64,000 nucleotides of DNA, from positions 1 to 64,000 of the forward strand of contig JACPUX010000072.1 of NCBI GenBank assembly GCA_016192065.1, given 5' to 3'. Positions 42,766 through 51,677 of this stretch are shown here, in pieces. This stretch comes from Betaproteobacteria bacterium (GTDB lineage Bacteria; Pseudomonadota; Gammaproteobacteria; Burkholderiales; Casimicrobiaceae). The notes under the pieces were generated by a model that had not been told where the DNA came from, made no database searches, and worked only from the letters and a program-made list of their open reading frames with translations. The translations under genes and the position numbers were made by a program. The first letter of the stretch is position 1. Each line of letters opens with the position of its first letter.

Positions 42766-44799
42766 ATGACTCAAGGCACGTTTGAGAACCCCGAAGTGGT
42801 CCAGGAAGAACTGGACATCCTGCTGATCGGCGGCGGTATGGCCTGCTGCGGCGCCGCTTATGAACTGATGCGCTGGGCCGAGGCCGCCAAGGCCGAAACC
42901 GGCGTCGAACTCAAGATCAAACTGGTCGACAAGGCCGCGCTCGATCGCTCCGGCGCGGTGGCGCAGGGCCTCTCCGCCATCAACACTTACATCGGCCCCG
43001 AGCAGGATCCGGCCGACTACGCCCGCATGGTCTCCAATGACCTGATGGGCATCACCCGCGATGACCTCGCTTACGACCTCGGTCGGCATGTCGATGAATC
43101 GGTGCATCTGTTCGAGGAGTGGGGCCTGCCGATCTGGAAAACCGACGCCGAAGGTGTACGCCACGATGGCGCCGAGAGCCAGCGCGAAGGCCTGCCGGCC
43201 CTGAAAGACGGGGGCAAGCCGGTGCGTTCGGGCAAGTGGCAAATCATGATCAATGGCGAATCCTACAAATGGATCGTCGCCGAGGCCGCCAAGAAGGCGC
43301 TGAGTCTGTCGCGGATCCAGGAGCGGGTGTTCATCGTCAAGCTGTTGAACGACCGCAACGATCCCTCGCGCATCGCCGGCGCGATCGGGTTTTCAGTGCG
43401 CGAGAACAAGATCTTCGTCTACAAGGCCAAGGCAGTGCTGCTGGCCGCTGGGGGCTGTGTGAACCTGTTCCGGCCGCGCTCGGTGGGCGAGGGGACCGGC
43501 CGCGCCTGGTACCCGGTGTGGAACGCCGGTTCCACCTACGCCATGGCCGCCGAGGCTGGTGCCGAGCTGACCATGATGGAAAACCGCTTTGTGCCGGCCC
43601 GCTTCAAGGACGGCTACGGCCCAGTGGGCGCCTGGTTCCTCTTGTTCAAAGCCAAGGCGGTCAACGCTTATGGCGAGGACTACATGGTCAGGAACAAGGA
43701 GCTGCTCAACGACTACCCCCCCTATGGGCAGGCGGCGGTGCCGGCGTCGTGCCTGCGCAACCACCTCATGCTCAAGGAGATGCGTGAAGGTCGCGGTCCC
43801 ATCTACATGGACACCGTCACCGCGCTGGCCAAGCTGCGCGAAACTCTTTCGCCGAAGGAAGTGAAACACCTCGAAGCCGAGGCCTGGGAGGATTTTCTCG
43901 ACATGTGCATCGGGCAGTGCGGCATTTGGGTGGGCGAGAACATCGAACCCGAGAAGAAGATGAGCGAGCTTATGCCCACCGAGCCTTACCTGCTCGGTTC
44001 GCACTCGGGCTGTTGCGGCATCTGGGTTTCGGGTCCCGAGGATCTCGGTGCGCCGACCGCCGCGGAAGGCGATTACGACACCGTTCCGGCCCATCTACCG
44101 CGCGGCTGGAGCTGGGGTTACCGCTCGATGACCACGATCAAGGGCCTGTTTACCGCCGGCGATGGCGTGGGCGCTTCCGGTCACAAGTTCTCCTCCGGAT
44201 CACATGCCGAAGGACGCCTCGCCGCCAAAGCCATGGTCCGCTTCGCGCTGGACCAGAAGGATTGGCGGCCAGAACTCGACACCCCGGTGGAACAGTTGGC
44301 GGAGGAGATCTATCAGCCAGTTCGCAATTTTCTGGAACACAAGGATTACTCCACCGCGATCGACGTCAACCCGCACTACATTACCCCCAAGATGCTTCAG
44401 TTCCGCCTCCAGAAGATCATGGACGAATATGTCGCCGGGGTCGCCACCTATTACACCACCAACGACAAGATGCTGGCCGTGGCCGAAGAGAAGCTCTCCC
44501 TGCTCAAGGAAGATGCCGCCAAGATGCGCGCCAAAGATCTGCACGAACTTTTGCGCGCGTGGGAGAACTATCACCGCATTCTGACCGCCGAAGCGCATAT
44601 GAAACACATCCAGTTCCGCGAAGAGAGTCGCTATCCGGGCTTTTATTACCGCACCGACAAGAACTTCGTCGATGAGCAAAACTGGAAGTGCTTCGTCAAT
44701 TCAGTGTACGACCGGAAGAGCCACCAGTGGACCTGCTTCAAGAGGAAGCACGTCGACCTCGTGGACAAGTCGAAGCTCTTCAAACCGGCGGCGCATTGA
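42766..44799 (+). CDS. aprA: adenylylsulfate reductase alpha subunit AprA
   Basis: A 677-residue FAD subunit of APS reductase, which oxidises sulfite and AMP to APS in this pathway. The FAD motif is LLIGGGMACCGAAYE. Other recognisable parts are DKAALDRSGAVAQGLSAINTY, DDLAYDLGRHVDESVHLFEEWGLP, LLAAGGCVNLFRPRS and the flavin end SGHKFSSGSHAEGRLAAKAM. It is 127 bases downstream of aprB with AGGTGAAAG before the ATG. Confidence 0.97.
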   Translation: MTQGTFENPEVVQEELDILLIGGGMACCGAAYELMRWAEAAKAETGVELKIKLVDKAALDRSGAVAQGLSAINTYIGPEQDPADYARMVSNDLMGITRDDLAYDLGRHVDESVHLFEEWGLPIWKTDAEGVRHDGAESQREGLPALKDGGKPVRSGKWQIMINGESYKWIVAEAAKKALSLSRIQERVFIVKLLNDRNDPSRIAGAIGFSVRENKIFVYKAKAVLLAAGGCVNLFRPRSVGEGTGRAWYPVWNAGSTYAMAAEAGAELTMMENRFVPARFKDGYGPVGAWFLLFKAKAVNAYGEDYMVRNKELLNDYPPYGQAAVPASCLRNHLMLKEMREGRGPIYMDTVTALAKLRETLSPKEVKHLEAEAWEDFLDMCIGQCGIWVGENIEPEKKMSELMPTEPYLLGSHSGCCGIWVSGPEDLGAPTAAEGDYDTVPAHLPRGWSWGYRSMTTIKGLFTAGDGVGASGHKFSSGSHAEGRLAAKAMVRFALDQKDWRPELDTPVEQLAEEIYQPVRNFLEHKDYSTAIDVNPHYITPKMLQFRLQKIMDEYVAGVATYYTTNDKMLAVAEEKLSLLKEDAAKMRAKDLHELLRAWENYHRILTAEAHMKHIQFREESRYPGFYYRTDKNFVDEQNWKCFVNSVYDRKSHQWTCFKRKHVDLVDKSKLFKPAAH

Positions 44800-44813
44800 G
44801 GTTCTCTCCGTAT

Positions 44814-44881
44814 TTCGCGGTCAGGGCCGCTCCTCCAGCCGCAGAGCCGGGATTTTGGAGGGACGGGCTTGCCCGCAATGG
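44814..44881. repeat. REP-like pair after aprA
   Basis: TTCGCGGTCAGGGCCGCTCC at 44815 faces GGGACGGGCTTGCCCGC at 44862-44878. This is the fourth opposed REP-like pair in the window, in the 112-bp gap between aprA and the YkgJ-family gene. Confidence 0.6.
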
Positions 44882-44911
44882 TAGGTCCATTTCGGCACCT
44901 TGCTTGCGGCC

Positions 44912-45805
44912 ATGAGCGCGATCGGAGAACGTCCACTGACGAGTCCAGTGGCGCCTGAAATGCTCGCCGGAACGGCGCCGCTGCAATTCCGCTGCGAGCG
45001 CGGCGTGGCCTGCTGGAATGCCTGCTGCAGCAACATCGATCTGGCGCTCACGCCCTACGACATCTTGCGACTCAAGGAGCGCCTGGAGCTTTCCTCCAGC
45101 GAATTCCTGGCGCAATACACGCTACCCTACGAGCTGGAAAAGGACGGTATCGCCGGCGTGAAATTGAAGCCCGTCGCCGGTGGCACGGCCTGCCCCTTCA
45201 TGCGCGAAGACGGCTGCGGCGTTTACGAACAACGGCCGACCGCCTGCCGCTATTACCCCTTGGCTTTGCTGTCGCTGCGCAAGGAAAACGAGGTCCGCGA
45301 CCAAAGCTCTTATGCGCTGGTGCGCGAGGCGCATTGCCTGGGCCACGGCCGAGGTCCGGCTCGCCCCATCGACACCTATCGCGAGGAGCAGGGCATCCCG
45401 CCCGGGGACGAAGCCGCGCACGGCTGGCGCGAGCTGATCCTCAAGAAAAAGTCTCTGGGCCCAGCCATAGGCAAGCCTTCGAAGCGAAGCCTGGAGCTGT
45501 TCTTTATGGTCTGCTACGACCTCGATCGCTTCCGCAACTTCGTGGCCAGCGACGGATTCGGCGCCATTTACGACCTTCCTGCCGAGGAACTGCACACCCT
45601 GCTCATCGAAGACGCCGCGCTCTTGCAATTCGGGTTCCGGTTCCTGCGGCAAGTGCTGTTCGGCGAACAAAGCATTGCCCTCAAGGCCGATGCCGCGACA
45701 GAGCGACATGCACGCCAGCAGGACAAGCTCGCGCGGCTCGAACGCGAGGCGGCACTGCGCCGAGCGCAGGACGAGGGGGAAATCGAAGCCGCGGAAGACG
45801 ATTGA
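44912..45805 (+). CDS. YkgJ family cysteine cluster protein
   Basis: A 297-residue protein with the YkgJ (CxxxCxxC) zinc or iron-sulfur signature: CERGVACWNACCSNIDL, then CPFMREDGCGVYEQRPTACRYYPLAL. The C-terminal half (about 190-297) is helical and charged. Start ATG 44912 gives MSAIGERPL; a TTG at 44900 is a weaker option. The function of YkgJ proteins is unknown. Its location behind aprA suggests co-transcription with sat-aprBA, but no mechanism follows from that. Confidence 0.82.
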   Translation: MSAIGERPLTSPVAPEMLAGTAPLQFRCERGVACWNACCSNIDLALTPYDILRLKERLELSSSEFLAQYTLPYELEKDGIAGVKLKPVAGGTACPFMREDGCGVYEQRPTACRYYPLALLSLRKENEVRDQSSYALVREAHCLGHGRGPARPIDTYREEQGIPPGDEAAHGWRELILKKKSLGPAIGKPSKRSLELFFMVCYDLDRFRNFVASDGFGAIYDLPAEELHTLLIEDAALLQFGFRFLRQVLFGEQSIALKADAATERHARQQDKLARLEREAALRRAQDEGEIEAAEDD

Positions 45806-45886
45806 GCTTGAGGGCCGGCGCGGCGTCTCCTGGCGACGTGTTGGCTCGGCAATTTCACGAACCTGAAATTCCATGGAGGATTGGCA

Positions 45887-46453
45887 ATGAAACGAGTCCT
45901 GTGTTTGGTGCTGACCACCATCGGCGCCCAGTTGGCCCTGGCGCAGAACAATACAGCTTGGGTGGAGGAAGCGCGCAAAGTGGCGACTTCGGTGCCGCCC
46001 AAGCTTCTCAAAGTACTCAATGACGAGATCGCCAAAGGCGGCCATGAAGGCGCCATTGGCGTTTGTCGCGAAAAAGCGCCGCAGATGGCCAAAGCGGCCT
46101 CCGAAGAATCCGGCTGGATGATTCGCCGGGTGAGCCTCAAAAACCGCAACCCCAAGGCCGTGCCCGACGCCTGGGAGCGCGCCGCGCTGGAAGAATTTGA
46201 CCGCCGCGCCGCTGCCGGCGAAAAGCCGCCGACCTTCGAAAAAGCCGAAGTCGTCAACGAAGGCGGCACATCGTTCAGACGCTATATGCGCGCTCTGCCG
46301 GTGCAAGAAATCTGTTTGGGTTGCCATGGTCCGGCGGATAAGCTCACCGACGCCGTCAAAGCCAAGCTCAAGGCCAGCTATCCCGAGGACCGGGGCACCG
46401 GTTACAAATTGGGTGACATCCGCGGCGCCATGACCATCAAGAAAGCAATGTAG
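45887..46453 (+). CDS. periplasmic Tll0287-like (DUF3365) haem protein
   Basis: A 188-residue secreted protein with a signal peptide (MKRVLCLVLTTIGAQLALAQ) and one c-type haem motif, CLGCHG. The fold region (AIGVCREKAPQMAKAASEESGWMIRRVSLKNRNPKAVPDAWE) and the distal GTSFRRYMRALPV segment match DUF3365/Tll0287-like domains, which hold haem in a PAS-like fold. The start ATG 45887 follows ATGGAGGATTGGCA. It lies 115 bases before an FccB-like gene and could be its electron acceptor. Confidence 0.82.
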   Translation: MKRVLCLVLTTIGAQLALAQNNTAWVEEARKVATSVPPKLLKVLNDEIAKGGHEGAIGVCREKAPQMAKAASEESGWMIRRVSLKNRNPKAVPDAWERAALEEFDRRAAAGEKPPTFEKAEVVNEGGTSFRRYMRALPVQEICLGCHGPADKLTDAVKAKLKASYPEDRGTGYKLGDIRGAMTIKKAM

Positions 46454-46568
46454 CGGCGGCATTGTAGTTCGCGTTTTCGCCTCTGCGTGAGTTTTCGAGT
46501 CTGCTCGGTGCAGCCGCGATCGGCAAGTGGTGAGGACGATTCGCAACGTTCTGATCCTAGGAGGAAGA

Positions 46569-47831
46569 ATGAATACGATCGACTCGCACAAGCGGCGCAG
46601 CCTGCTCCAAGGCGCCGCTGCGGTAGCGGCGCTTTCCATGGTGGGCTGCGCCAGTGTGGGCACCGGCGCGAAGCCGCGCGTGGTGGTGGTGGGTGGTGGT
46701 TGGGGCGGCCTGGGCGCGCTGCGCGCGCTCGCCGCGAGCGGCAAGGTGGACATCACCATGGTCGAGCCCAACGACGGCTTCATGTCCTGTCCGCTCAGCA
46801 TCTTGTATATCGCCGGTTATGCGCCGGCCAGCGACTTCCAGCGCAGTTATGGTGTCGTCGACGCGCTCGGCGTGCGCCGCGTGAAGGATGTCGTCCTCGA
46901 CATCGACCGCGCCGCCCGCATGGTCAAGACTGCCTCGCAAAACATTCCCTACGACTTCCTCGTCCTGGCGACCGGCCTCGAATACATGGAAGAGACTCTG
47001 CCCGGCTATGCGGCCGCAAGGGACCAGTTGCCCGTCGGCTTCCGCGCCTTCGAGCAGTCCGCCGTGCAGCGCCAGGTGGCCACCTTCCTCGAGCAGGGCG
47101 GCCACTACGTCATCACCGTTCCGAAGCCGCCCTATCGCTGCCCGCCGGCACCCTACGAGCGCGCCTGCCTGATCGCCCAGCGCATGAAGGAGAAGGGCAC
47201 CAAGGGCAAAATCATCGTCGTCGATGCCAACAAAGGCCCGATGCCGCCGCCGCTGGCCAAGCCCATGCTGACGGCGATGAAGGAGATGTACGGGGCGCAG
47301 ATCGAATACATCAACGAGGTCGATCCGAAGTCCATCGACGCTGGCAAGAAGGTGCTGTCCACCACCAAGGGCGACGTCCCCTTCCACCACGCCAACATCA
47401 TCCTGCCGATGCGCGCGCCCGGTCTGATTCGTAAGGCCGGCCTCGGCGAGCGCTTCGCCGCCATCGAGCTGCCCAGCTTCCAAAGCAAGAAAGACAAGAA
47501 CATCTTCGTCGTCGGCGACTCGCAGGGTGCGCCGCTGCCTAAGAGCGGCCACATCGCCTTCGGCGCCGGGCAGCAGGCCGGCGAGCAGATCCTCGCCACC
47601 CTCGCCGGCAAGTACAAGGAGGCCGGCCTGGGCGACGAGGTCACCCTGCCCGGCGCGATCTGCTGGGGCAAGGTGTCCACCTCGCTGGCCATCATGATCA
47701 ACGTGACCTCCAGCGTCTCCGTCGGCGATCCGCCTAAGGTCAAGTACCAGGTCGACCCGGCCGCAAACGCCGCCTCGAGCAAGGGTGCGATGGACTGGGG
47801 TCGCGATATGTGGAATGCGATGTTGAGTTGA
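46569..47831 (+). CDS. FccB-like sulfide dehydrogenase flavoprotein
   Basis: A 420-residue flavoprotein of the flavocytochrome c sulfide dehydrogenase/SQR family. The N-terminus has a Tat motif (KRRSLLQGAAAVAALS) followed by a lipobox-like VGC. The FAD motif is VVVVGGGWGGLGALRAL. Active-site cysteine candidates are PYRCPPAPYERA and AICWG, matching the two redox cysteines of FccB. It would oxidise sulfide in the periplasm. No fccA cytochrome follows, but a haem protein gene precedes it. The start ATG 46569 follows AGGAGGAAG. Confidence 0.88.
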   Translation: MNTIDSHKRRSLLQGAAAVAALSMVGCASVGTGAKPRVVVVGGGWGGLGALRALAASGKVDITMVEPNDGFMSCPLSILYIAGYAPASDFQRSYGVVDALGVRRVKDVVLDIDRAARMVKTASQNIPYDFLVLATGLEYMEETLPGYAAARDQLPVGFRAFEQSAVQRQVATFLEQGGHYVITVPKPPYRCPPAPYERACLIAQRMKEKGTKGKIIVVDANKGPMPPPLAKPMLTAMKEMYGAQIEYINEVDPKSIDAGKKVLSTTKGDVPFHHANIILPMRAPGLIRKAGLGERFAAIELPSFQSKKDKNIFVVGDSQGAPLPKSGHIAFGAGQQAGEQILATLAGKYKEAGLGDEVTLPGAICWGKVSTSLAIMINVTSSVSVGDPPKVKYQVDPAANAASSKGAMDWGRDMWNAMLS

Positions 47832-47839
47832 TTGCACTG

Positions 47840-47870
47840 GCCGAGCGAGGTGGGCGAGCGCCCGCTCGGC
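47840..47870. terminator. possible bidirectional hairpin between convergent genes
   Basis: GCCGAGCG (47840-47847) pairs with CGCTCGGC (47863-47870) in the 99-bp gap between the rightward FccB-like gene and the leftward hdrB. No clear T-run follows on either strand, so this is only a possible terminator. Confidence 0.35.
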
Positions 47871-47930
47871 TCAAACTTGTTGACGGGAATTTGGTTTTGG
47901 CCGGATCCGAACTCGCGCAGAGCCGGTGAA

Positions 47931-48833
47931 TCAGCGCTTCTCGGCGGCGTCGATGAGCTTGTCGGGGGCGATCAGATGCCCGTCGAGTCCTGCTTCCTTG
48001 GCACTCGCGCCGTAGGCGGTGGCCAAGAGTTCGCTGTAATACACCACCGGCATGTTGAGCTTGGTGCCTTGCTTTTCGTTGATCTGCGATTGATAGACCT
48101 CGACGTTCGCCTGGCATAGCGGGCAGGGCGTGACGATCATATCGGCGCCTTGATCGTACGCCGACTCCACGATCATCTTGATCTGCGCCTGGGACTTTTC
48201 CGGTTCTGTGAAGGCCAGCGCACCCCCGCAGCAAGTGACCTTTTGATCGTAATCGCTGAGCGCCGTCGCTCCGGCGGCTTCGATCAGGCGATCGAGATAC
48301 TGCGGATTCTCGAAGGATTCTCCGGCAATCCCAAACGGCCGATTGGTCTGGCAGCCGACGTAACCTGCGATCTTGAGGCCTTCCAGGGCCTTGACCACGG
48401 GTTTGGCCAGCGTTTCGAGGCCAAGATCTTCGATCAGCACTTCGACCATGTGCCGCACCTTGGCTTTGCCCTGGTACTCGAGTCCAGCGACTTCCAGCGC
48501 CTCGTTGGCATCAGCGCGCAGCGGTTCGCTGGCAACCAACTGCTCGCGCGTCTCTCGCGCGGCCAGCCAGCAGGCGGCGCAGGTCGCCACCACGTCTTGT
48601 CCGGGAAGATGCTTTTCGGCGAGTGCGAGGTTTCGGGCATTGAGCACTTGGCGCGACAGCTCGCTGCCCCCAGCGTAGCTGATCGAGGCGCCGCAGCAAT
48701 TCCAATCTGGTATGGCGGTCAGCCGCAGCGCAAGTTTGTTGCAGACGGCATTGACCGAAGTGAGGTAGTTGGCCGCCGATGCGCCTTTTTGCGAGGAGCA
48801 GCCCGGGTAGAAGGCGTAGTTCTTTTCCGCCAT
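47931..48833 (-). CDS. hdrB: HdrB-like CCG-domain protein of the Qmo-Hdr complex
   Basis: A 300-residue protein with two CCG domains: YPGCSSQ with NCCGASISYAGG and CAACW in the first half, and VGCQTNRPFG with TCCGGALAF and CPLCQAN in the second. Such domains hold non-cubane [4Fe-4S] clusters in heterodisulfide reductases. It replaces, with hdrC, the QmoC subunit of sulfate reducers. Start ATG 48833 (MAEKNYAFYPGC); upstream in-frame residues belong to hdrC in another phase. It is the last gene of qmoA-qmoB-hdrC-hdrB. Confidence 0.9.
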   Translation of the reverse strand: MAEKNYAFYPGCSSQKGASAANYLTSVNAVCNKLALRLTAIPDWNCCGASISYAGGSELSRQVLNARNLALAEKHLPGQDVVATCAACWLAARETREQLVASEPLRADANEALEVAGLEYQGKAKVRHMVEVLIEDLGLETLAKPVVKALEGLKIAGYVGCQTNRPFGIAGESFENPQYLDRLIEAAGATALSDYDQKVTCCGGALAFTEPEKSQAQIKMIVESAYDQGADMIVTPCPLCQANVEVYQSQINEKQGTKLNMPVVYYSELLATAYGASAKEAGLDGHLIAPDKLIDAAEKR

Positions 48834-48844
48834 GATCTTTGCTT

Positions 48845-49465
48845 TCAATGTCCGTGCTGCGCTTTTCGCCGGGCTTCGATTTCCCGCGCCTTGGCCAACA
48901 TGGCCTTGATGCCGTTTGCGTCGGCGCAGCGGTGTCCGCCCACAAGCTCCGCTGGGTTCAAGCGTCCGGCGCGCAGAAGACCCCACGCCACGGTGCGCAT
49001 CGCCCAGGCCTGCTTGAAACCCGCGACTAGCCCTTCGCGAAAATACAGCCCCAGAGTGAGGCGCATTTCATTGACTCGGCCGGTGCGCGTGCAGTTTTCC
49101 CAGAACTGGAGCGAGAAATCGCGCGTCGCTTGCAGTTTCGGAGCCAGGCCAAGTTTCTGCGCATACGAAGCGAGGCCGTGCATGATGTGCGTGACTGGAA
49201 GTTGGCGCGGGCAACGCACCACACAGTTGTAGCAAGAGGTGCATAGCCACATCGACTCGCTTCGCAGTACCGCCTCGCGCTGGCCGGCACGGATCATCAT
49301 GAAGATTTTCTGCGGCGAGTGCTCCCAGTGCGGCCCGAAAGGGCAAGAACCAGCGCAAACGCCGCATTGCATGCACATCTTGACCCAGGTGCCGCCCTCG
49401 ACTTCGCGCTCGACTTCGGCGAGGAACTCCCTCCGGTAGGCTGAGGAATGGTCCGCTTCACTCAT
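48845..49465 (-). CDS. hdrC: HdrC-like ferredoxin-type subunit
   Basis: A 206-residue iron-sulfur protein with two clusters: CMQCGVCAGSCPFGPHW and CTSCYNCVVRCPRQLP. The HdrC-like C-terminal region is helical and soluble, with no membrane domain, in contrast to QmoC, which fuses HdrC to HdrE. The start ATG 49465 lies four bases after the qmoB stop. An ATG at 49477 would add MPKI. Confidence 0.88.
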   Translation of the reverse strand: MSEADHSSAYRREFLAEVEREVEGGTWVKMCMQCGVCAGSCPFGPHWEHSPQKIFMMIRAGQREAVLRSESMWLCTSCYNCVVRCPRQLPVTHIMHGLASYAQKLGLAPKLQATRDFSLQFWENCTRTGRVNEMRLTLGLYFREGLVAGFKQAWAMRTVAWGLLRAGRLNPAELVGGHRCADANGIKAMLAKAREIEARRKAQHGH

Positions 49466-49469
49466 GATC

Positions 49470-51677
49470 TTAGGCAAACCCCTTCATCGGGCTCATGCCG
49501 ATTTCGAACATTTTGGCCACGTACTCGTCGATAAGCCGAGGCAGGCGTTCGACATCGGTGATGGCGACTTCGTAGGTGGCCACGCGCTCGGGCTCCAGCC
49601 CCATCTGCTTCAAGGTGTCCTCGATCTTGCTCAAGCGATAAGCTGCCATCTCCGATCCGCGGACAAAGTGGCACTGATAATCTTCGCCTTTCTTGCAGCC
49701 CAGGAGCATCACGCCGTCCCAACCGCCGTTCAAGGCGTCAGTGATCCAGATGGTGTTCACTGAACCCAGGCAGCGCACCGGGATCACGCGCACGAAGGCG
49801 GAGTAGCGCCGCCCCTGCATCGCAGCGGTGTCCAGTGCCGGGTAGGCATCGTTTTCGCAGGCCAGCACCAGGACCCGCGGCTTTTCGGAGAACTCGTCGG
49901 GCATGTCGATGGACTTGATCTGGCTGCCCACGGTATCGACCGAATAGTTTTCAAAGGAAATCACCCGCACCGGACAAGCCCCCATGCAAGTTCCGCAACG
50001 TCGACAGCGGCTTTCATTGAATACCGGGTAGCGGTTTTCGTCCTCGTCGATGGCGCCGAAGGGGCACTCCACGGTGCAGCGCTTGCACTGGGTGCAGCCT
50101 TCGAGCCGGACCATGGGGTAGGAGAGATCCCCCGAACGCGGATGCAGGGCGCGCCCCTGGGCGGCGCTTTCGACCGCCTGAATCGCCTTGAGCGCCGCTC
50201 CGGTGGCGTCTTCCATGGCCTGAGCCAGATCCATGGGCCGGCGCACGGGGCCGGCGGAGTAGATGCCGGTGCGGCGGGTTTCATACGGAAAGCAGATGAA
50301 ATGCGAATCGGTAAACCCGTATTTCAGTTGCGGCAAGTCGGGGCCCTGGCGATAGGCGAGCTTCAGTACCGAATTGGCCGCCGCGACCGCACGCTCTTCC
50401 TCGGGAAGATCGATATCGGTGCCCGAGCGCGGCACCTGTCCCGTGGCAAGCACCACCAAGTCGGCTTCGACCGCGCTGTCGGTATCGAGAATCAGATCGC
50501 GGAACGCCACGCGCAAGCCCTCGCCTTGAGGTGTAACCGCCTTGGCCTCGCCTTTCACGAAAGTCACGCCCTGGGTCTGGGCGCTGCGATAAAAATCCTC
50601 GCCCATGCCGGGAAGCCGCAGGTCGGTGTAGAGCACCACGGTATCCACGTCGCTCTGCGCCGCCTTGAAATACATCGCCTGTTTGACGCTGGTGGCACAG
50701 CAATGGCCGGAACAATAGGCGAGGTGGCGACCCGTGGCGTCGCGCTGCCCGGCGCACTGAATAAACACCACGGTTCGCACCGGTCGGCCGTCGCCCCGAC
50801 GAATGGGTGCGCCATCACTCGCCCTGGCCAGGCTTTCGAGGCCGGCCTGGTCGATCACCCAGGGGCTCATGCCGCCGCCCAGTTCGGGCAGACGTTCGAT
50901 GGGGTAGGGCGTGAAGCCGGTGGCCTGGATGATCGCGCCAACCTCCTCGGTGATTTGCCCCTGGTCCGCAGTGGCGATATCCACACTGAACCGGCCGGGC
51001 GCGCCGCGCGTTTCCAGCACGGTGGCGCCCAGGTGACAGCGCAGCAGTGGATGATCCGCCGCGCGGCGCACCAGTTCATCGATGCCGGTGGGCTGCGGCA
51101 CGGCATAGGGCGCGCGCCAAGGGGTACGCCGCCACCATTGCGCGGCCCAGCCGCCAAGCTGCGGCGCGATTTCGACAATCACTGCCTCGTGACCCATGTC
51201 CGCCGCGGCGAGCGCGGCGGTCAGGCCCGAGGCGCCACCGCCCAGCACCAGGATGCGGCGATTGCCGGCGGCCTTGGGGTTGGCTTGCGGCAGCTTCAAT
51301 TTCTTCAGTTCGGCGCAGCCCATACGCAAATAATCAGCCGCCATCTCCTGGCGGAGCTCCGGCGCGTTCTCACCTTCTGGTACGGACCAGAGCACGCCTT
51401 CGCGCCAGTTGCAGCGCGCCAAGGCAAGTCCGGGAAAGTTGAAGGCCTCGGTCTTGGCGCGTCGCGAGCAGCCGGCGATCAACAGGTGGGTGAGACCCTG
51501 TTCCTGGATCTCAGCATGAAGAGCAGCGACGCTCGCCGCGGAGCACGCCTGGGGATCCTCGCGCAGCACCCCGATCTTGCCTTCCTTCTGGGCAATCCGG
51601 GCCAATTCCTTGAGGTCCAGGGCCTCGCCGATACCACAACCGGTACACAGGACGGCGGCGGTCTTGATTTCGCTCAT
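49470..51677 (-). CDS. qmoB: QmoB, HdrA/MvhD-type flavoprotein
   Basis: A 735-residue flavin and iron-sulfur protein. N-terminal CTGCGIGEALDL is followed by an HdrA-like FAD core (VLGGGASGLTAALAAADMG). Further motifs are FIQCAGQRD and YCSGHCCATS, two ferredoxin clusters (CTQCKRCTVECPFGAI and CRRCGTCMGACPVRVI), and a C-terminal MvhD domain (about 600-735, with LGCKKGEDYQCHFVRG). QmoB works with QmoA to connect APS reductase to the quinone pool. It overlaps qmoA by four bases. Confidence 0.92.
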   Translation of the reverse strand: MSEIKTAAVLCTGCGIGEALDLKELARIAQKEGKIGVLREDPQACSAASVAALHAEIQEQGLTHLLIAGCSRRAKTEAFNFPGLALARCNWREGVLWSVPEGENAPELRQEMAADYLRMGCAELKKLKLPQANPKAAGNRRILVLGGGASGLTAALAAADMGHEAVIVEIAPQLGGWAAQWWRRTPWRAPYAVPQPTGIDELVRRAADHPLLRCHLGATVLETRGAPGRFSVDIATADQGQITEEVGAIIQATGFTPYPIERLPELGGGMSPWVIDQAGLESLARASDGAPIRRGDGRPVRTVVFIQCAGQRDATGRHLAYCSGHCCATSVKQAMYFKAAQSDVDTVVLYTDLRLPGMGEDFYRSAQTQGVTFVKGEAKAVTPQGEGLRVAFRDLILDTDSAVEADLVVLATGQVPRSGTDIDLPEEERAVAAANSVLKLAYRQGPDLPQLKYGFTDSHFICFPYETRRTGIYSAGPVRRPMDLAQAMEDATGAALKAIQAVESAAQGRALHPRSGDLSYPMVRLEGCTQCKRCTVECPFGAIDEDENRYPVFNESRCRRCGTCMGACPVRVISFENYSVDTVGSQIKSIDMPDEFSEKPRVLVLACENDAYPALDTAAMQGRRYSAFVRVIPVRCLGSVNTIWITDALNGGWDGVMLLGCKKGEDYQCHFVRGSEMAAYRLSKIEDTLKQMGLEPERVATYEVAITDVERLPRLIDEYVAKMFEIGMSPMKGFA

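Noticed and set aside
45122-46801. Minus-strand frame of 559 codons
   Set aside because: It overlaps the YkgJ-type, haem protein and FccB-like genes, all with clear motifs on the plus strand.
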